From: Mycolicibacter terrae
Lineage (GTDB): Bacteria > Actinomycetota > Actinomycetes > Mycobacteriales > Mycobacteriaceae
Reading direction: 5' to 3'
Assembly: GCF_010727125.1 (NCBI RefSeq)
Contig: NZ_AP022564.1
Location: 2,232,001-2,296,000, forward strand
DNA length: 64,000 nt
Part shown: positions 1 through 13,438 of the stretch, one piece after another
Layout of the letters: every line of letters starts with the position of its first letter
Position numbering within the stretch: position 1 is the first letter of the stretch
Translations under genes and position numbers: made by a program
Notes under the pieces: generated by a model
Told to the model about the DNA's origin: nothing
The model's input: the letters and a program-made list of their open reading frames with translations, nothing else
Databases searched by the model: none

Positions 1-824
1 GTCAGGCCGAGGCTGCCCAACCCGAGGTTGCCGAGCCCCAGGAATCCCAGCAGCCCGCCCAGGTCGGTGATCCCGCTGCCGAGGTTGAGCAGGTCGCCCA
101 GCCCGTCGTCGCTGATGCCCAGTTCACTGAGCAGGCTGCCGAGGGTCAGGTTGCCCAGCCCGAGCTGATCGATCAGGTTCTGCAGGTCCAGGTTGGTCAG
201 GTCCACGTTGCCCAGTCCCAGGGCGTTGAGCAACTGGACCAGGTTGAGGTTCACCTCCAGGTTCTGCACCGGGGCGAGCACGCCGTTGAGCACCGGGATG
301 TTGATGATGCCGCCGAGCAGGCTGACGTTCTGGGCACCGTTGAGGTAGGCGTCGGCGATGGTGGCCGGCGCGCTGAACAGCCCGGAGAAGTCCCCGCCGG
401 CCATCTGGGCCGCGGCGTTGCTGATCGCCTGGGAGGTCAGCGCCTGCGCGCCCATGCTGGCGATCGCCAGTTCGAGGCCGGGCGGCAGCTGCACCGAGAC
501 TGTCGCCGGCAGCTCGGAGATATCGGTGGTGATGGTCGGAGTGATGCTGGTGAATGCGCTGATCACTCCGAACGGGTCGGTGAACAGCTTGCCGAAGACC
601 GCCGTGATGGCGCCCCAGTCGGCGTTGTCACTGATGTTGGTCAGGTTCGCGGTGGTGTGGGTGAACAGATCCGACCAGGCATCGGTCAGCTGCACGGCAT
701 GGAACTCGGCGCCGGTGGCCGGGAGCAGCGGTGTGACCGGCGCGATCGGCGCGACCGCGATGATGCCGGCGCCCGCGACGGCGATGCCGGCGGTGAGGTA
801 CGGGCGAAGCGCAAGTTGCTGCAT
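1..824 (-). CDS. Exported Leu/Gly/Asn-repeat protein, porin GjpA-like (3' end outside window)
   Basis: The gene reads leftward from an ATG at 824 and has no stop before base 1, so at least 274 residues are visible and the C-terminus is missing. GGAGAG lies just upstream of the ATG. The N-terminus (MQQLALRPYLTAGIAVAGAG) is a signal-like hydrophobic segment running into Pro/Val-rich residues. The visible C-terminal half is a low-complexity run of units such as LGLGNLGLGSLGL. This architecture fits a family of exported mycobacterial proteins often labelled outer membrane porin GjpA; that name is from memory of N-terminal style, not from alignment. It is divergent from the exported protein at 1177. 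Function is unknown. Confidence 0.75.
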   Translation of the reverse strand, partial: MQQLALRPYLTAGIAVAGAGIIAVAPIAPVTPLLPATGAEFHAVQLTDAWSDLFTHTTANLTNISDNADWGAITAVFGKLFTDPFGVISAFTSITPTITTDISELPATVSVQLPPGLELAIASMGAQALTSQAISNAAAQMAGGDFSGLFSAPATIADAYLNGAQNVSLLGGIINIPVLNGVLAPVQNLEVNLNLVQLLNALGLGNVDLTNLDLQNLIDQLGLGNLTLGSLLSELGISDDGLGDLLNLGSGITDLGGLLGFLGLGNLGLGSLGL

Positions 825-968
825 GATCTCTCCTCAGTGTGATCCCCGTCACCGTTCAAGTGAGACCAGCTTAAACTAATTTCTTGTCACACATGAGAGT
901 TCACTGATTTTTCGCCGACGTAACTGTTTCGAAAGCCAAGGGTCTCGCTATACTGCCCCACCCCGACA

Positions 969-1034
969 CGAGCAGCGGTCGACCCGAGCGGTGCCCGGAA
1001 TCGCCCGGGCGCCGCTCGGGTCGACCGCTGCGTG
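969..1034. repeat. Very long inverted repeat (hairpin) between divergent exported-protein genes
   Basis: Bases 973-991 and 1012-1030 are perfect 19-bp inverted arms. Pairing continues inward to about 998/1005 with one G-T wobble, giving about 26 bp of stem and a loop of about 6. Outward pairing resumes (CACG/CGTG) after a 2-base bulge. It lies between two divergent start codons, so it is not a terminator for either flanking gene. It could be a relic of a small mobile element, a cruciform or supercoiling site, or a structured 5' leader. The rest of 825-1176 shows no other gene. Confidence 0.8.
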
Positions 1035-1176
1035 TCATTACATACCGATTCCCCGCGGCACGCAGCTAAATTGCACAAAATGTGATTGTTTTTATTCAGG
1101 CTTCCCCCAGACTTCTGCTCAGGGTAGGTTTTCCCTCGGTAACTTAATAGCGGCACAACACTTTTGGGGGGAATCA

Positions 1177-1770
1177 ATGGTCGGACAGCATGTGTCTCGG
1201 ATCGATGCGGTGGCAGGTATCGCCCTGCTGTGGACCGGGTTCATGGTCACCAGCCCGATTGCGCCGCACACCTCGCCCGAACCGACCACGGCTGCGGTCG
1301 AACTCACGGCGGTGGCCACTCCGGACCCCGGCGACTTCTTGGGACTGGGGCAGTTCGCTGCCCAGATGGTCGAGGTCAACGAGCTGGTCGGCCGTTTCGT
1401 GCAGTACGTCCCCGATGTCCTCAATCAGCAGTTCACCGGCCTGAACGATGTGGTGAACTCGTCGCTCGCCGATCTCGACTGGTCGGACCTGGGTGCGAGC
1501 ATGAACGCGCTCGGCGCGAACCTCGATGAGTGGGAGCAGGGGTTCTGGGCGCAGATGTGGCAGTTCGCCGAGAACATGGACACCGATCCCACTACCGGCG
1601 AACTGGTGCCGAGCCTGTGCAACATCCTCAACGTGCTCGGCAACGACCTGTCGAACCAGTTCCAGGTCATGGTGGCCGGGATCAACGACATGGGCAGCGA
1701 ACTGTCGGCTCAGTTCCAGAACGCGATGGACGGGCTGGACGGATTCTTCGACGGACTCGGCGGCCTCTGA
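1177..1770 (+). CDS. Small exported protein of unknown function
   Basis: This is a 197-residue protein. The ATG at 1177 is preceded by GGGGGGAA, and it fits better than start codons further upstream that run into the hairpin. Residues about 12-35 form a hydrophobic stretch ending in Ala/Pro/Thr-rich sequence, consistent with a signal peptide or anchor. The rest is acidic and helical, rich in Asn, Asp, Leu and Phe, with segments such as FWAQMWQFAENMD and a Gly/Asp/Leu tail (DGLDGFFDGLGGL). Two Met/Gly-rich helices suggest a coiled or membrane-associated fold. I do not recognise the family. It is convergent with gcvP, whose stop lies 38 bp away. Confidence 0.7.
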   Translation: MVGQHVSRIDAVAGIALLWTGFMVTSPIAPHTSPEPTTAAVELTAVATPDPGDFLGLGQFAAQMVEVNELVGRFVQYVPDVLNQQFTGLNDVVNSSLADLDWSDLGASMNALGANLDEWEQGFWAQMWQFAENMDTDPTTGELVPSLCNILNVLGNDLSNQFQVMVAGINDMGSELSAQFQNAMDGLDGFFDGLGGL

Positions 1771-1787
1771 GCCGGTCCCCCGCGCCT

Positions 1788-1807
1788 GGGCCCGGACGCT
1801 TCCGGGC

Positions 1808-1810
<3 letters not shown>
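1788..1810. terminator. Short hairpin between convergent genes
   Basis: GCCCGGA at 1790-1796 pairs with TCCGGGC at 1801-1807 around a 4-base loop. It sits in the 37-bp gap between the + strand exported-protein gene and the - strand gcvP, and touches the gcvP stop codon. There is no U-tract, which is usual for mycobacterial terminators. It could serve both directions. Confidence 0.4.
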
Positions 1811-4648
<2,838 letters not shown>

Positions 4649-4699
4649 GAGTGGTCTCCTGGCATCGGGAGCGGGCTATGACGAGTCAATCGATCTGGC

Positions 4700-4926
4700 C
4701 CTCCCCCTCTGTCTTCACCCGTACGCCAGGCGCCTGAGAGCTTCGGCCGATGCCGCCGCGACGGACGCGGTGGCGGGCCTTTCCCCATCGGCGGGCGGGG
4801 CCGTCACCAGCCGCCGCCACTTTCCAGAGGCATCGGAATCCCGGGCGGTCCATGGGCCTGAGAGGTTGTCGGAGAGGTGTTGCTCCTTCGGCGTCTGCGG
4901 CTGGCTGCCGCAGAACTCTCCCGCGT
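4700..4926 (-). promoter_or_regulatory. Tandem glycine riboswitch upstream of gcvP
   Basis: On the minus strand two consecutive aptamer-like modules are visible. The first starts at GCGGGAGAGTTC (about 4924), contains GCCGAAGGAGCAA and ends at AACCTCTCAGGC followed by GGACCGCC. The second carries a CTCTGGAAAG element, GATGGGGAAAGG, AGCTCTCAGGCGCC and AGACAGAGGGGGA (about 4702). These conserved blocks define the glycine riboswitch. In known cases the tandem element switches on glycine catabolism when glycine is plentiful. It ends about 50 bases before the gcvP start codon. Confidence 0.93.
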
Positions 4927-4956
4927 CGAGTGCGATGCGCTACCCAGTTTACCCGC

Positions 4957-5014
4957 CGAGCAGACACGGAATCGCACGCCGGCGCCGCAGTCCATGCGAT
5001 TCTGCGGCTGCTCG
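4957..5014. terminator. Imperfect hairpin after the MerR gene; shared CGAGCAGACAC motif
   Basis: Arms 4957-4976 and 4995-5014 pair at 17 of 20 positions. The hairpin lies just downstream of the MerR-type gene ending at 5030 and upstream of the riboswitch, so it should separate those transcripts. The arm sequence is closely related to that of the hairpin at 15590-15649, which marks a repeated intergenic hairpin family. Confidence 0.6.
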
Positions 5015-5029
5015 CGAAGGGAAGTCGAC

Positions 5030-5668
<639 letters not shown>

Positions 5669-5900
5669 GATGCTTCCTCTCGCCGATCGCGCTCGTTGCC
5701 ACTGGCTGGCCGGTAGCCGCGTTTGCTCTTGCCCGAGTTGCTGGTGAGCATACGCTGTCCGACCGGCCGCCGCGCCGTTGTTCCCGCCCGGGTTCAAGTA
5801 TGGGGGCCGCAATTTCGGCGCGATGCTTTCGCATGGGCGTGTCGTCATGCCGCTCGCAGATGAGACGGATCTGTGACTGGGCTGAGGCCGCCGCGCCGGG

Positions 5901-6395
5901 TCAGGTTGCTTTGAAATCGTCGGGCGACACGCTATCGAGGAACTCCTTGAACTTCTCCACCTCGTCCTCACGGACCGCGCCCGAGCTCTCGTCGTCATTC
6001 TCATCGGGAATCAATAGGCCCGCCTCGGCCAGCACCGCTTCCTCGACGTAGATCGGCACCCCCACCCGCAGCGCGATCGCCACCGAATCCGAGGGACGCG
6101 CCGACACCGTGATGTCGCGGTCGAAGATCAGGTCGGCGTAGAAGGTGCCTTCCTGCAGATCGACGATCCGGACTTCTTTGAGCGAATGTCCGAGCGCGGC
6201 GATCAGGTCGCGGATCAGGTCGTGGGTCAGCGGCCGGGCCGGCTCCACGCCCTGCTGTTCCAGGGCGATGGCGGCGGCTTCGGCCTGCCCGATCCAGATC
6301 GGCAGGTATCGATCGCCGTCGGCTTCACGCAGCAACAACACGGGCTGGTTCTGCGGCTGCTCGACGCGAATACCGACTACGCGTACTTCACCCAT
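5901..6395 (-). CDS. Bifunctional nuclease family protein (DUF151, Rv1829-like)
   Basis: This 164-residue protein begins MGEVRVVGIRVEQPQNQPVL. The DUF151 core is visible in LPIWIGQAEAAAIALEQQG and RPSDSVAIALRVGVPIYVEE. The last 30 residues are an acidic tail. The family fold is linked to DNase/RNase activity in plants and bacteria, but the mycobacterial role is not clear to me. It lies between two MerR-type regulator genes, with a 229-bp gap to the upstream-numbered neighbour, in which I see no gene, and 123 bp to the other. Confidence 0.9.
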   Translation of the reverse strand: MGEVRVVGIRVEQPQNQPVLLLREADGDRYLPIWIGQAEAAAIALEQQGVEPARPLTHDLIRDLIAALGHSLKEVRIVDLQEGTFYADLIFDRDITVSARPSDSVAIALRVGVPIYVEEAVLAEAGLLIPDENDDESSGAVREDEVEKFKEFLDSVSPDDFKAT

Positions 6396-6518
6396 CTCCA
6401 GTCAGCCCTCCGCATTTTGCCAATGTCCCAAGTGGCTGTGTTCCAGCCCGACTCGCTGCGAAACCCCGGTTGGGACAACCGCATGTCGCACAACAAGCCG
6501 CCGAGGCGAGTCTAGTCC

Positions 6519-7256
6519 TCAGCCGTGCAGAACGTCGTGTACCGCCGACTTGAGCAGTGCGGTATGCAGCGCGATCGCCAGCGCCGCGACCTCGCGCGCC
6601 AAGTCGTCGGCGCGGTCGCGTGCGCCGGCTTTGCCACCCTTGACCAGCGGACCGGCGATCTGGGCGATCAGATCGGACTGCCGATCCGCGGCCGAACGGA
6701 ACGCCCGCAGGTGCCGTGGCTCGACGCCGTAATCGGCCAGCCCCCGGGCGCACTGCGCGATGACGACCGCGTGCTCGTCGAACAATCCCCCCGGGCCGGC
6801 GGCGATCACGCCAGATCTGACCAGCGCCGTCAGCAGGGCGTCATCCGCGCCGGAGCGTTCCAGCAGATCCTCCCGGCTCAGCCGGACCCGTCGGGGCGGT
6901 GTCGGCAGCACCGCGTCGTTGTGAGCGGCGTCCCGGGCGGCCGGCACCAACCGTGGGACGGGATAAGGCGAGTCGGTCAGCGGCAGCGCACCGTCCGACT
7001 CGGCGTCCAGCCGCGCCTTGATCACCTTCAGCGGCAGATAATGGTCGCGTTGCGCGGTCAGCACATACCGCAGCCGGGCACAGTCATAAGCACTGAACCG
7101 GCGGTAGCCCGACGCCGCCCGCTGCGGCGTTACCAGCCCCTCGGTCTCCAGGAAACGAATCTTGGAGATCGTGACATCGGGAAATTCTGGCCGAAGCAGA
7201 TCCAGTACCGCTCCGATCGACATCCCGGCCAGTTCAGGGCTGTCAGGCGCGCTCAA
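6519..7256 (-). CDS. ftsR: MerR-type regulator FtsR (Rv1828-like)
   Basis: The protein has 245 residues if it starts at TTG 7256, which has GGGGAG at good spacing and matches the N-terminus I recall for Rv1828 ([20 protein letters not shown]). An ATG at 7286 in frame would overlap garA. The MerR winged helix covers residues about 10-80 ([34 protein letters not shown]). The C-terminal half is helical. FtsR is described as an activator of ftsZ in corynebacteria. It starts one base after the garA stop, so the two are co-transcribed and probably translationally coupled. Confidence 0.9.
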   Translation of the reverse strand: MSAPDSPELAGMSIGAVLDLLRPEFPDVTISKIRFLETEGLVTPQRAASGYRRFSAYDCARLRYVLTAQRDHYLPLKVIKARLDAESDGALPLTDSPYPVPRLVPAARDAAHNDAVLPTPPRRVRLSREDLLERSGADDALLTALVRSGVIAAGPGGLFDEHAVVIAQCARGLADYGVEPRHLRAFRSAADRQSDLIAQIAGPLVKGGKAGARDRADDLAREVAALAIALHTALLKSAVHDVLHG

Positions 7257-7257
7257 C

Positions 7258-7731
7258 TCAGCTCCCCGGCCCGGCCTCGTTCTCACCCGTCTTGGGGCCG
7301 GTCAGGAACACCAGGCGGAACTTGCCGACCTGGACCTCGTCGCCGTTGACCAGCACCGCAGAATCAACCGGCTCCCGGTTGACGTAGGTGCCGTTGAGGC
7401 TGCCGACGTCGACGACCTGAAATTCGTTGCCCTCCAGCCGGAACTCGGCATGGCGGCGGCTGACCGTGACGTCGTCGAGGAAGATGTCGCTGTCGGGATG
7501 GCGGCCGGCCGCGGTGACCGGTTGGTCGAGCAGGAAACGCGACCCGGCATTGGGGCCCCGCTTGACGACCAGCAGCGCCGATCCCGCGGGCAATCCCTCC
7601 ACGCCCGAGGTCAGGCTCTCGCCGCCCGCCTGCGCGGGCGCGTCGAGTTCGCTGAGGAAATCAGCACGGAAGACCGATGTGGTTTCCACAGTGACCTCGT
7701 CGCCTGCCTGGTCGTTGTCCTTCTCCGTCAC
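7258..7731 (-). CDS. garA: FHA-domain metabolic regulator GarA
   Basis: This 157-residue protein starts at GTG 7731, with GAGGAG 7 bases upstream. The N-terminal ETTS motif ([10 protein letters not shown]) contains the threonines that PknB and PknG phosphorylate in the known protein. The FHA domain follows: [20 protein letters not shown] and [19 protein letters not shown]. In the family, GarA binds and restrains 2-oxoglutarate enzymes until it is phosphorylated. It sits between gcvH and ftsR in the conserved order. Confidence 0.97.
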   Translation of the reverse strand: MTEKDNDQAGDEVTVETTSVFRADFLSELDAPAQAGGESLTSGVEGLPAGSALLVVKRGPNAGSRFLLDQPVTAAGRHPDSDIFLDDVTVSRRHAEFRLEGNEFQVVDVGSLNGTYVNREPVDSAVLVNGDEVQVGKFRLVFLTGPKTGENEAGPGS

Positions 7732-7906
7732 CCGCTGCTCCTCACTGGCCACTGTCCTGCTACCTGGTCGCACCCGCCGGACATCCATGGCACCGGACCC
7801 ACAATCGTTGAGTCGACCGTACCGCGCAGCGGTCGATAATGTGCCCCGCACCGCGGGATCGTGTCACGGAATACCCGGCGGGTCCCGGCAGGCAGGCTAG
7901 CAATAT

Positions 7907-8320
7907 TCATTCGGCCAGCGTCGCGCGGTACGCGTCGGCGGTCAGCAGTCCCGACAGGGTCTGATCCAACGCGCCGGCGTCGGCGTCTGTGACCTGAAGA
8001 TCCAGCAACCAGCCGGCGCCGTAGGGGTCGGAGTTCACCAACTGCGGGCTGGCGTCCAGATCGGCGTTGACCGCAACCACTTTCGCCGAGATCGGACCGT
8101 AGAGATCCGAAACGGACTTGGTCGACTCCACTTCGCCGAAGCTCTCCCCCGCGGTCACGTCGGTGCCCACGCCGGGCAGCTGCACGAAAACCACGTCCCC
8201 CAGTGCCGCCTGCGCGAAGTCGGTGATGCCCACCCGGACGATGTCCTGCCCGGTGCGCCGAACCCATTCGTGCTCAGCGGTGTAATACAGATCGGATGGA
8301 ACGAGACTTTCCGAGCTCAC
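7907..8320 (-). CDS. gcvH: Glycine cleavage system H protein
   Basis: This 137-residue protein carries the lipoyl lysine K68 in [15 protein letters not shown]. It shuttles the aminomethyl group from GcvP to GcvT. The start is GTG 8320, with AAGGAG about 11 bases upstream. It lies 28 bp after the Rv1825-like gene and 175 bp before the garA start. Confidence 0.97.
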   Translation of the reverse strand: MSSESLVPSDLYYTAEHEWVRRTGQDIVRVGITDFAQAALGDVVFVQLPGVGTDVTAGESFGEVESTKSVSDLYGPISAKVVAVNADLDASPQLVNSDPYGAGWLLDLQVTDADAGALDQTLSGLLTADAYRATLAE

Positions 8321-8348
8321 AGTGATCGTGCTCCTTGCGCTGTCGGGT

Positions 8349-9134
8349 TCACTTGACTGGCTGAGCGTATTGGCGGGGTTTCGGTTGTCGCAACACGGTC
8401 ACCTCGACACGGTCGGCCTGCTGCACGCCCATGGCGCCACCGAACCGCTTGACGCTGTCGACGGCCCCGCCGGGAATGTTCATCGCGGCAGCCAGAGTGG
8501 GTGGATCGCCTATCGCCAGAACGGAATACGGCGGAGCCAAGGCTATCCCGTCGAATTCCAGCGCCCCCGGGGCGCCGGCGACCCAGGAATCCACTCCGAC
8601 CCGCACCGCCTTCGTGCCGTCACGGATCTCCATCGCCTCGGCGCCGGCCGCCCGCAGCTCGTTGATCACATCGAGCATCGTCTCCGGCGCGACGCCTCGC
8701 GCCGGATCGTCGACGGTGATGACCACACCGGGTCCTACGGCGCCGACGGTGCCGATCATGATCGCCAGCGCGGACAGCCGGGCCCGGGCGTTCTCGATGG
8801 CGGCCTGGTCACTGCTGCCGGACTCCTGCAGCGCATTGAGCGTCTGCTGCAGCTCGGCGATCTCGGTGTTGAGCGTGGCTTCGCGCTGACGCAGCGAGTC
8901 CAGCAGCACCAGCAGATCGGCCGGCCGGGCCGTCTCCAGGGCGTCGGCGGAGTCGTTCTGGCGGACCTGGGTGACGATCGCGACCCCCAGCAGCAGACAC
9001 AGCAGCATCGCCAGTACCCCGAACAGCGGCCCCGAACGGCCCCAGCGAAAACCGAGCGGGCCGCGGCGTGACGGCGCAACCGCCTCCGTCTCGGGCAACT
9101 CGTGCCGCCCGTGCGGCACCGGTTCGCTACCCAC
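8349..9134 (-). CDS. DUF881 single-pass membrane protein (Rv1825-like)
   Basis: The protein has 261 residues from GTG 9134, 5 bases after the sbp stop. Residues about 1-30 are hydrophilic, one membrane helix follows (about 35-57), then a coiled coil ([20 protein letters not shown]), then the DUF881 fold ([27 protein letters not shown]). The topology suggests a short cytoplasmic N-terminus and an extracytoplasmic C-terminus. A paralogue with the same layout lies two genes away (9544-10476). The family is linked to cell division/envelope loci in actinobacteria. Confidence 0.9.
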   Translation of the reverse strand: MGSEPVPHGRHELPETEAVAPSRRGPLGFRWGRSGPLFGVLAMLLCLLLGVAIVTQVRQNDSADALETARPADLLVLLDSLRQREATLNTEIAELQQTLNALQESGSSDQAAIENARARLSALAIMIGTVGAVGPGVVITVDDPARGVAPETMLDVINELRAAGAEAMEIRDGTKAVRVGVDSWVAGAPGALEFDGIALAPPYSVLAIGDPPTLAAAMNIPGGAVDSVKRFGGAMGVQQADRVEVTVLRQPKPRQYAQPVK

Positions 9135-9138
9135 CGCG

Positions 9139-9471
9139 TCAGGCACCGAACAGTCGTCGACGCAGCGCCGCGGCGTTGCCGAAGATCCGGATGCCCAGCA
9201 CCACGATGATCGCGGTGGACAGCTGCGTGCCGACCCCCAGCTGGTCACCGAGATAGACGATCAGCGCCGCAACCAGGACGTTGAACACGAACGACACGAC
9301 GAACACCTTCGCGTCGAAAATCCGCTCCAGGTAGGCGCGCAGACCGCCGAACACGGCGTCCAGCGCCGCCACCACGGCGATCGGCAGGTAGGGCTGAACC
9401 ACCTCCGGAACGCTGGGATGAAAAACCAGCCCCAGCACGATTCCGGCGATCAGCGCGGCGATACCGATCAT
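9139..9471 (-). CDS. sbp: Small basic membrane protein Sbp (DUF1290, Rv1824-like)
   Basis: This 110-residue protein has three hydrophobic helices: MIGIAALIAGIVLGLVFHP, the segment around PIAVVAALDAVFGGLRAYL, and VVSFVFNVLVAALIVYLG. It has a basic C-terminus (ALRRRLFGA). The family (small basic protein) also sits beside divisome genes in firmicutes. It is flanked by two DUF881 genes, giving the conserved DUF881-sbp-DUF881 trio. The ATG at 9471 matches the known family start. Confidence 0.92.
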   Translation of the reverse strand: MIGIAALIAGIVLGLVFHPSVPEVVQPYLPIAVVAALDAVFGGLRAYLERIFDAKVFVVSFVFNVLVAALIVYLGDQLGVGTQLSTAIIVVLGIRIFGNAAALRRRLFGA

Positions 9472-9543
9472 CGAGAACTCACCCCGGCCTCCCAACCTCT
9501 GACGCGACGCCGACGGCGCCACGGTCTGCAGCGCAAGCTTGCG

Positions 9544-10476
9544 TCACGACTGCCCTATCTGTTTGGCGAACCGGACATCTCGCACCGAACCCGCCGGCAG
9601 GGTCAGGTCGGCGGCGGTCCGGCCGTCGACGCGCACCACCACCCCGTAGGACACTTCCAGCAGCCGCAGCCGGTACAGCCCGGGCGTCCGGTCGAAGGCA
9701 TCGCGCAGCTCGCGCGGCGGCCCGATGGCGCGCACCGAGTAGGGACTGCTGATCGGCTTGTTGTCGACCAGGATCGCACCGCCTGCCTGCCGGATCGTCA
9801 CGTTGGGGCCGATCCGGACATCGCCGATCGCGATCGCCTCGGCGCCGCTGGCCCACAACGAGTTCACGACGAGCTGCAGGTCGCGGTCCAAGATGATCTG
9901 TTGGCTGCCCGACACGCGCTGCTTGGAGGCATCGGAGAGGTTTCGCCCGACGCCCGGGTCGGTCACCGTGACGATCAGACCGGGACCGGTCACTCGGGTG
10001 CTGGCGGCAGCAAGGCTCAGTGCGTCGAGCCCGGCCAGCACCCGCTGCCCCTCGGCGTCGTCGGCCAGCCGGTGCCGGCGCAAGTCGTCGACCCGGTTGG
10101 TCAACGAGTCGCGTTTGTCGGTGAGCCTGCCGGTCACGTCTTCGGCCGACCGCACGTTGGTGGCCAGCACCTGCTGGGCGTCGCGCACCCCGGGCGCCAA
10201 CGACTCGGCCTGGGCGAAGGCGACGGCGAATACTGTCGCCAACAGCAGCGCCGCGAGCGCCTCCCAGGCCCATCCCGCCACCCGGGCCCGCCCCGTCGAG
10301 TGCGGCCCCCGCCGCTCGCGTGCGGCGGCAGCCGCGGCATAGCCGGGGTCGAGGTGCTCGGACAGCAGCGAGCGCAGCAGCGAGGGCACCGCGAATCGCT
10401 GCGGCCGGCCGGCCTCGTGGGCGCCCCGATCATCGCGGCCCTCATAGCCGCTGAGTGCGAAGAACGGTTCAGACAT
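9544..10476 (-). CDS. DUF881 membrane protein (Rv1823-like)
   Basis: This 310-residue protein has a cytoplasmic N-terminus of about 65 residues, one membrane helix (about 67-88, [20 protein letters not shown]), a coiled coil and a DUF881 domain ([29 protein letters not shown]). It is paralogous to the 8349-9134 product. It starts 3 bases after the pgsA2 stop, so the two are probably translated from one message. Confidence 0.92.
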   Translation of the reverse strand: MSEPFFALSGYEGRDDRGAHEAGRPQRFAVPSLLRSLLSEHLDPGYAAAAAARERRGPHSTGRARVAGWAWEALAALLLATVFAVAFAQAESLAPGVRDAQQVLATNVRSAEDVTGRLTDKRDSLTNRVDDLRRHRLADDAEGQRVLAGLDALSLAAASTRVTGPGLIVTVTDPGVGRNLSDASKQRVSGSQQIILDRDLQLVVNSLWASGAEAIAIGDVRIGPNVTIRQAGGAILVDNKPISSPYSVRAIGPPRELRDAFDRTPGLYRLRLLEVSYGVVVRVDGRTAADLTLPAGSVRDVRFAKQIGQS

Positions 10477-10479
10477 CTG

Positions 10480-11070
10480 CTACCCGGAGGCGACCTTCGG
10501 CATCGTGCGGGCCACCAGCGACACCTGGATCAGATACAGCACGAACGCCCACAGGTACATGCCCAGGCCCCAGATCAGGAAGGCCCAACCGACCGACAGC
10601 ACCACCCGGCTGGCCAGCGCGTCCCACTGCCCCAGCAGAATCAGCGGAAACGCCGACATCAGGGCGAACGTGCCGGCTTTTCCGATGTAGGTCACCGGCA
10701 GCGCGGTCAGTCCCCGGCTGCGCAACACCGGCAGCACCGCGGCCAGCAGCAGGTCGCGGGCCAGCAGTGTGCCGATGATCCACCACGGCACCAGGCCGCG
10801 GATACCGAAGGCGATCGGGACGGCCAGCATGTAGAGCCGGTCGATCGCCGGGTCGAGCAGTGCGCCCAGCGCCGAGGACTGATCCAGCAACCGGGCCAGT
10901 TTGCCGTCGGCCCAGTCCGAGGCGCCGCTGAGCATCAGGACCGCCACCGCCGGCCCGTCGGCCCGGGCCACCAGCAGCAGGTACAGGAAGACGCCGATCA
11001 GTCCGAGACGCGCCACGCTGATGATGTTGGGCACCGTGAGCACCCGGTCGCGTTCTGACCCGGCAGGCAT
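10480..11070 (-). CDS. pgsA2: CDP-alcohol phosphatidyltransferase PgsA2
   Basis: This 196-residue protein is an integral membrane enzyme with about six helices. The CDP-alcohol signature D-x2-DG-x2-AR-x8-G-x3-D-x3-D is complete (SDWADGKLARLLDQSSALG, then ALLDPAIDR). By family it transfers a phosphatidyl group from CDP-diacylglycerol to an alcohol such as glycerol 3-phosphate. The exact acceptor of PgsA2 is not settled by sequence. It lies 13 bp downstream of secA2. Confidence 0.93.
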   Translation of the reverse strand: MPAGSERDRVLTVPNIISVARLGLIGVFLYLLLVARADGPAVAVLMLSGASDWADGKLARLLDQSSALGALLDPAIDRLYMLAVPIAFGIRGLVPWWIIGTLLARDLLLAAVLPVLRSRGLTALPVTYIGKAGTFALMSAFPLILLGQWDALASRVVLSVGWAFLIWGLGMYLWAFVLYLIQVSLVARTMPKVASG

Positions 11071-11083
11071 ATCCGTTGTGCCC

Positions 11084-13438
11084 CTAGCGGAAGATCCCGG
11101 GCAGGCTCAGCGCGTCCATCGTGTCGTCGCTGAGCGGGTTGTCCCGGACCATGTAGGTCCACGTCGAGGTGGGCCGTGCCAGCTTGGACAGGTCGATGCC
11201 TGGCTCGGACTCGATCTGTTCGGACGTCTCGAGGGTCTGCTGGGCCGCCTCGATGGCGTCGGCGGCCAGCGATGCGAACGCATCCAGGGCCATCCGGTGG
11301 AATTCGTCGAGCGGATTCTGCCGGCCCAGGGCACGCAGGTGGATGCTCTCCCGGATGTCGGCCAGGAACGCCAGGTGATCGGCCCAGCCGCGGTCCAGGT
11401 GGTAGAGCATGATCAGCCGGCAGATCTTCTCGAGCTTCGCCTCAGCGTCCTCACCGAACTTCTCGCGCAACTCGGCGTAGCGCTGCGGCGCCAGCTCGGC
11501 GAGCTCCTCGCGGGCCGCCGGGGTGGCCAGCAAGGTGTTACGCCGCTCCACGATGATCGCGCGCTGCTGGGCGATCAGCTGGTTGTAGCGCCAGGTGTTG
11601 GCGTGGATGTCGAGTAGCTTGCCCTCGGCGATGCGCTGGGCGTGGTCGAGCATTCCGGAGGCCTTCGGGCTCAGAATCCGACCGTCTTCGTCAGTCTCGG
11701 TCGGAAGCTTGTTGGCTTCCAGGTTGGTCGCGGCGACCTCGTCCTCCCAGCTGGAGAAGAACACCGACGAGCCGGGGTCGCCCTGGCGGCCGGCACGCCC
11801 GCGCAGCTGGTTGTCCAGGCGTTGGGTGTGCTGCCGGCCGGTGCCGATCACATGCAGACCGCCCAGCTCGACGACCTTGTCGTGGAGTGCCTCGTCGGAG
11901 CCGCCCAGCCGGATGTCGGTGCCACGCCCGGCCATCTGGGTGGAGACGGTGACCGCGCCGAGCTTGCCGGCCTCGGCGATCACCGTGGCCTCCTCGGCGT
12001 CGTTCTTGGCATTGAGCACCACCGCCGGGACCCCGCGTTTGCGCAGCCGCTCGTGCAATTCCTCGGACTCGGCCACGTCGTGGGTCCCGACCAGCACCGG
12101 CTGCCCGGTGGCGTGCATCTCGACGATGTGGGCGACGATGGCGTCGTTCTTGGCGGCGGCGGTGATGTAGACGCGATCCGCCTCGTCCTCGCGGATGTTG
12201 GGCATGTTCGGGGGAATCGGCGAGACACCCAGCTGATAGAACTGGCGCAGCTGCTCACCGGCCGCCAGCGCCGTCCCGGTCATGCCGCACACCGTGGGAT
12301 ACCGGTTGACCAGTGCCTGCACCGTGATGGTGTCGAGCACCTCGCCGGTCTCGGTGGTCTCGATGCCCTCTTTGGCCTCCACCGCGGCCTGCAGGCCGTC
12401 CGGCCAGCGCTGCAGGGCGGCGATCCGGCCACGGGAGGCGTTGATCAACTGCACCTTGCCGTCGCGGACGATGTAGTGCACGTCGCGCTGCAGCAGCACG
12501 TGGGCATGCAGCGCCACGTTGACCTCGGTCAGCGTCGACACCACGTGTTCCTCGGAGTACAGGTCGATGCCGCCGAGCGCCTTCTCGACCTTCTTCGCCC
12601 CCACCTCGGTGAGGTGGATGTTGCGCCGGTCCTCGTCGGAGTCGTAGTCGACTCCGGGCTTGAGCCGTCCGACCAGCTCGACGATCTCCATTCGGGGCGT
12701 CTCCCGGTGCGTGGTGCCGGCCAGCACCAGCGGCACCAGTGCCTCGTCGACCAGCACCGAATCGGCCTCGTCGATCAGCGCCACATCCGGGTTGGGCGAG
12801 ACCAGATCATCGACATCGGTGACCAGCTGGTCGCGCAGCACGTCGAAGCCGATCTCGTTGATCGACGCGTAGGTGACATCGCACTTGTAGGCCGCGCGAC
12901 GCTGGGCCGCCGTGGAGTCTTCGGTGATCCAACCGACGGTGACCCCGAGGGCCTCCAGCAGGGGGCCCATCCATTCGGCGTCGCGGCGGGCCAGGTAGTC
13001 ATTGATCGTCACGACGTGCACATGGCGCCCGCCGATGGCGTAACCGGCGGCGGCGATGGCACCGGAGAGCGTCTTGCCCTCGCCGGTGGCCATCTCGACC
13101 ACATCGCCGGCCAGCATCCGCAGCGCGCCCTGCAGCTGAACGTCGAACGGGCGCAGGCCGGCGTTGCGCTCGGCGGCTTCGCGCGCGATCGCCAGGAATT
13201 GCGGAATGTCCGACGCGTCGGCCAGATCCTTCAGATTGAGCAGTTGGGCGGCCTTGCGCAGCTGCTCGTCGTCGAGTCCGGCGGCCTTCTTGGCGTAGTC
13301 GGCGGCCGCGTTGACCTCGGCCATCGAGCGGCTCTGGTTCTTCTCGGTGCTGGCGCCCAGCAGTTTCCAGAATTTTCCACTCAGCCGGCCCGACTTGGCA
13401 CGGGTGGTCCCGGAGACCGTTTTGGAGGTGTTAGCCAC
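11084..13438 (-). CDS. secA2: Accessory protein-translocase ATPase SecA2
   Basis: At 784 residues this is clearly shorter than the housekeeping SecA1 (about 940) and lacks its C-terminal linker. Walker A is MATGEGKTL (K122) and the DEAD-like box is [13 protein letters not shown]. The RNA/DNA-helicase-like second motor includes [14 protein letters not shown] and [14 protein letters not shown]. SecA2 exports a subset of proteins, including some without signal peptides, through the Sec channel. The start is GTG 13438. It is divergent from the ABC transporter, with 162 bp between them. Confidence 0.97.
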   Translation of the reverse strand: MANTSKTVSGTTRAKSGRLSGKFWKLLGASTEKNQSRSMAEVNAAADYAKKAAGLDDEQLRKAAQLLNLKDLADASDIPQFLAIAREAAERNAGLRPFDVQLQGALRMLAGDVVEMATGEGKTLSGAIAAAGYAIGGRHVHVVTINDYLARRDAEWMGPLLEALGVTVGWITEDSTAAQRRAAYKCDVTYASINEIGFDVLRDQLVTDVDDLVSPNPDVALIDEADSVLVDEALVPLVLAGTTHRETPRMEIVELVGRLKPGVDYDSDEDRRNIHLTEVGAKKVEKALGGIDLYSEEHVVSTLTEVNVALHAHVLLQRDVHYIVRDGKVQLINASRGRIAALQRWPDGLQAAVEAKEGIETTETGEVLDTITVQALVNRYPTVCGMTGTALAAGEQLRQFYQLGVSPIPPNMPNIREDEADRVYITAAAKNDAIVAHIVEMHATGQPVLVGTHDVAESEELHERLRKRGVPAVVLNAKNDAEEATVIAEAGKLGAVTVSTQMAGRGTDIRLGGSDEALHDKVVELGGLHVIGTGRQHTQRLDNQLRGRAGRQGDPGSSVFFSSWEDEVAATNLEANKLPTETDEDGRILSPKASGMLDHAQRIAEGKLLDIHANTWRYNQLIAQQRAIIVERRNTLLATPAAREELAELAPQRYAELREKFGEDAEAKLEKICRLIMLYHLDRGWADHLAFLADIRESIHLRALGRQNPLDEFHRMALDAFASLAADAIEAAQQTLETSEQIESEPGIDLSKLARPTSTWTYMVRDNPLSDDTMDALSLPGIFR

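Noticed and set aside
887..1177. 96-codon minus-strand frame in the divergent gap
   Set aside because: It consists largely of the hairpin sequence translated; no ribosome site or family pattern.
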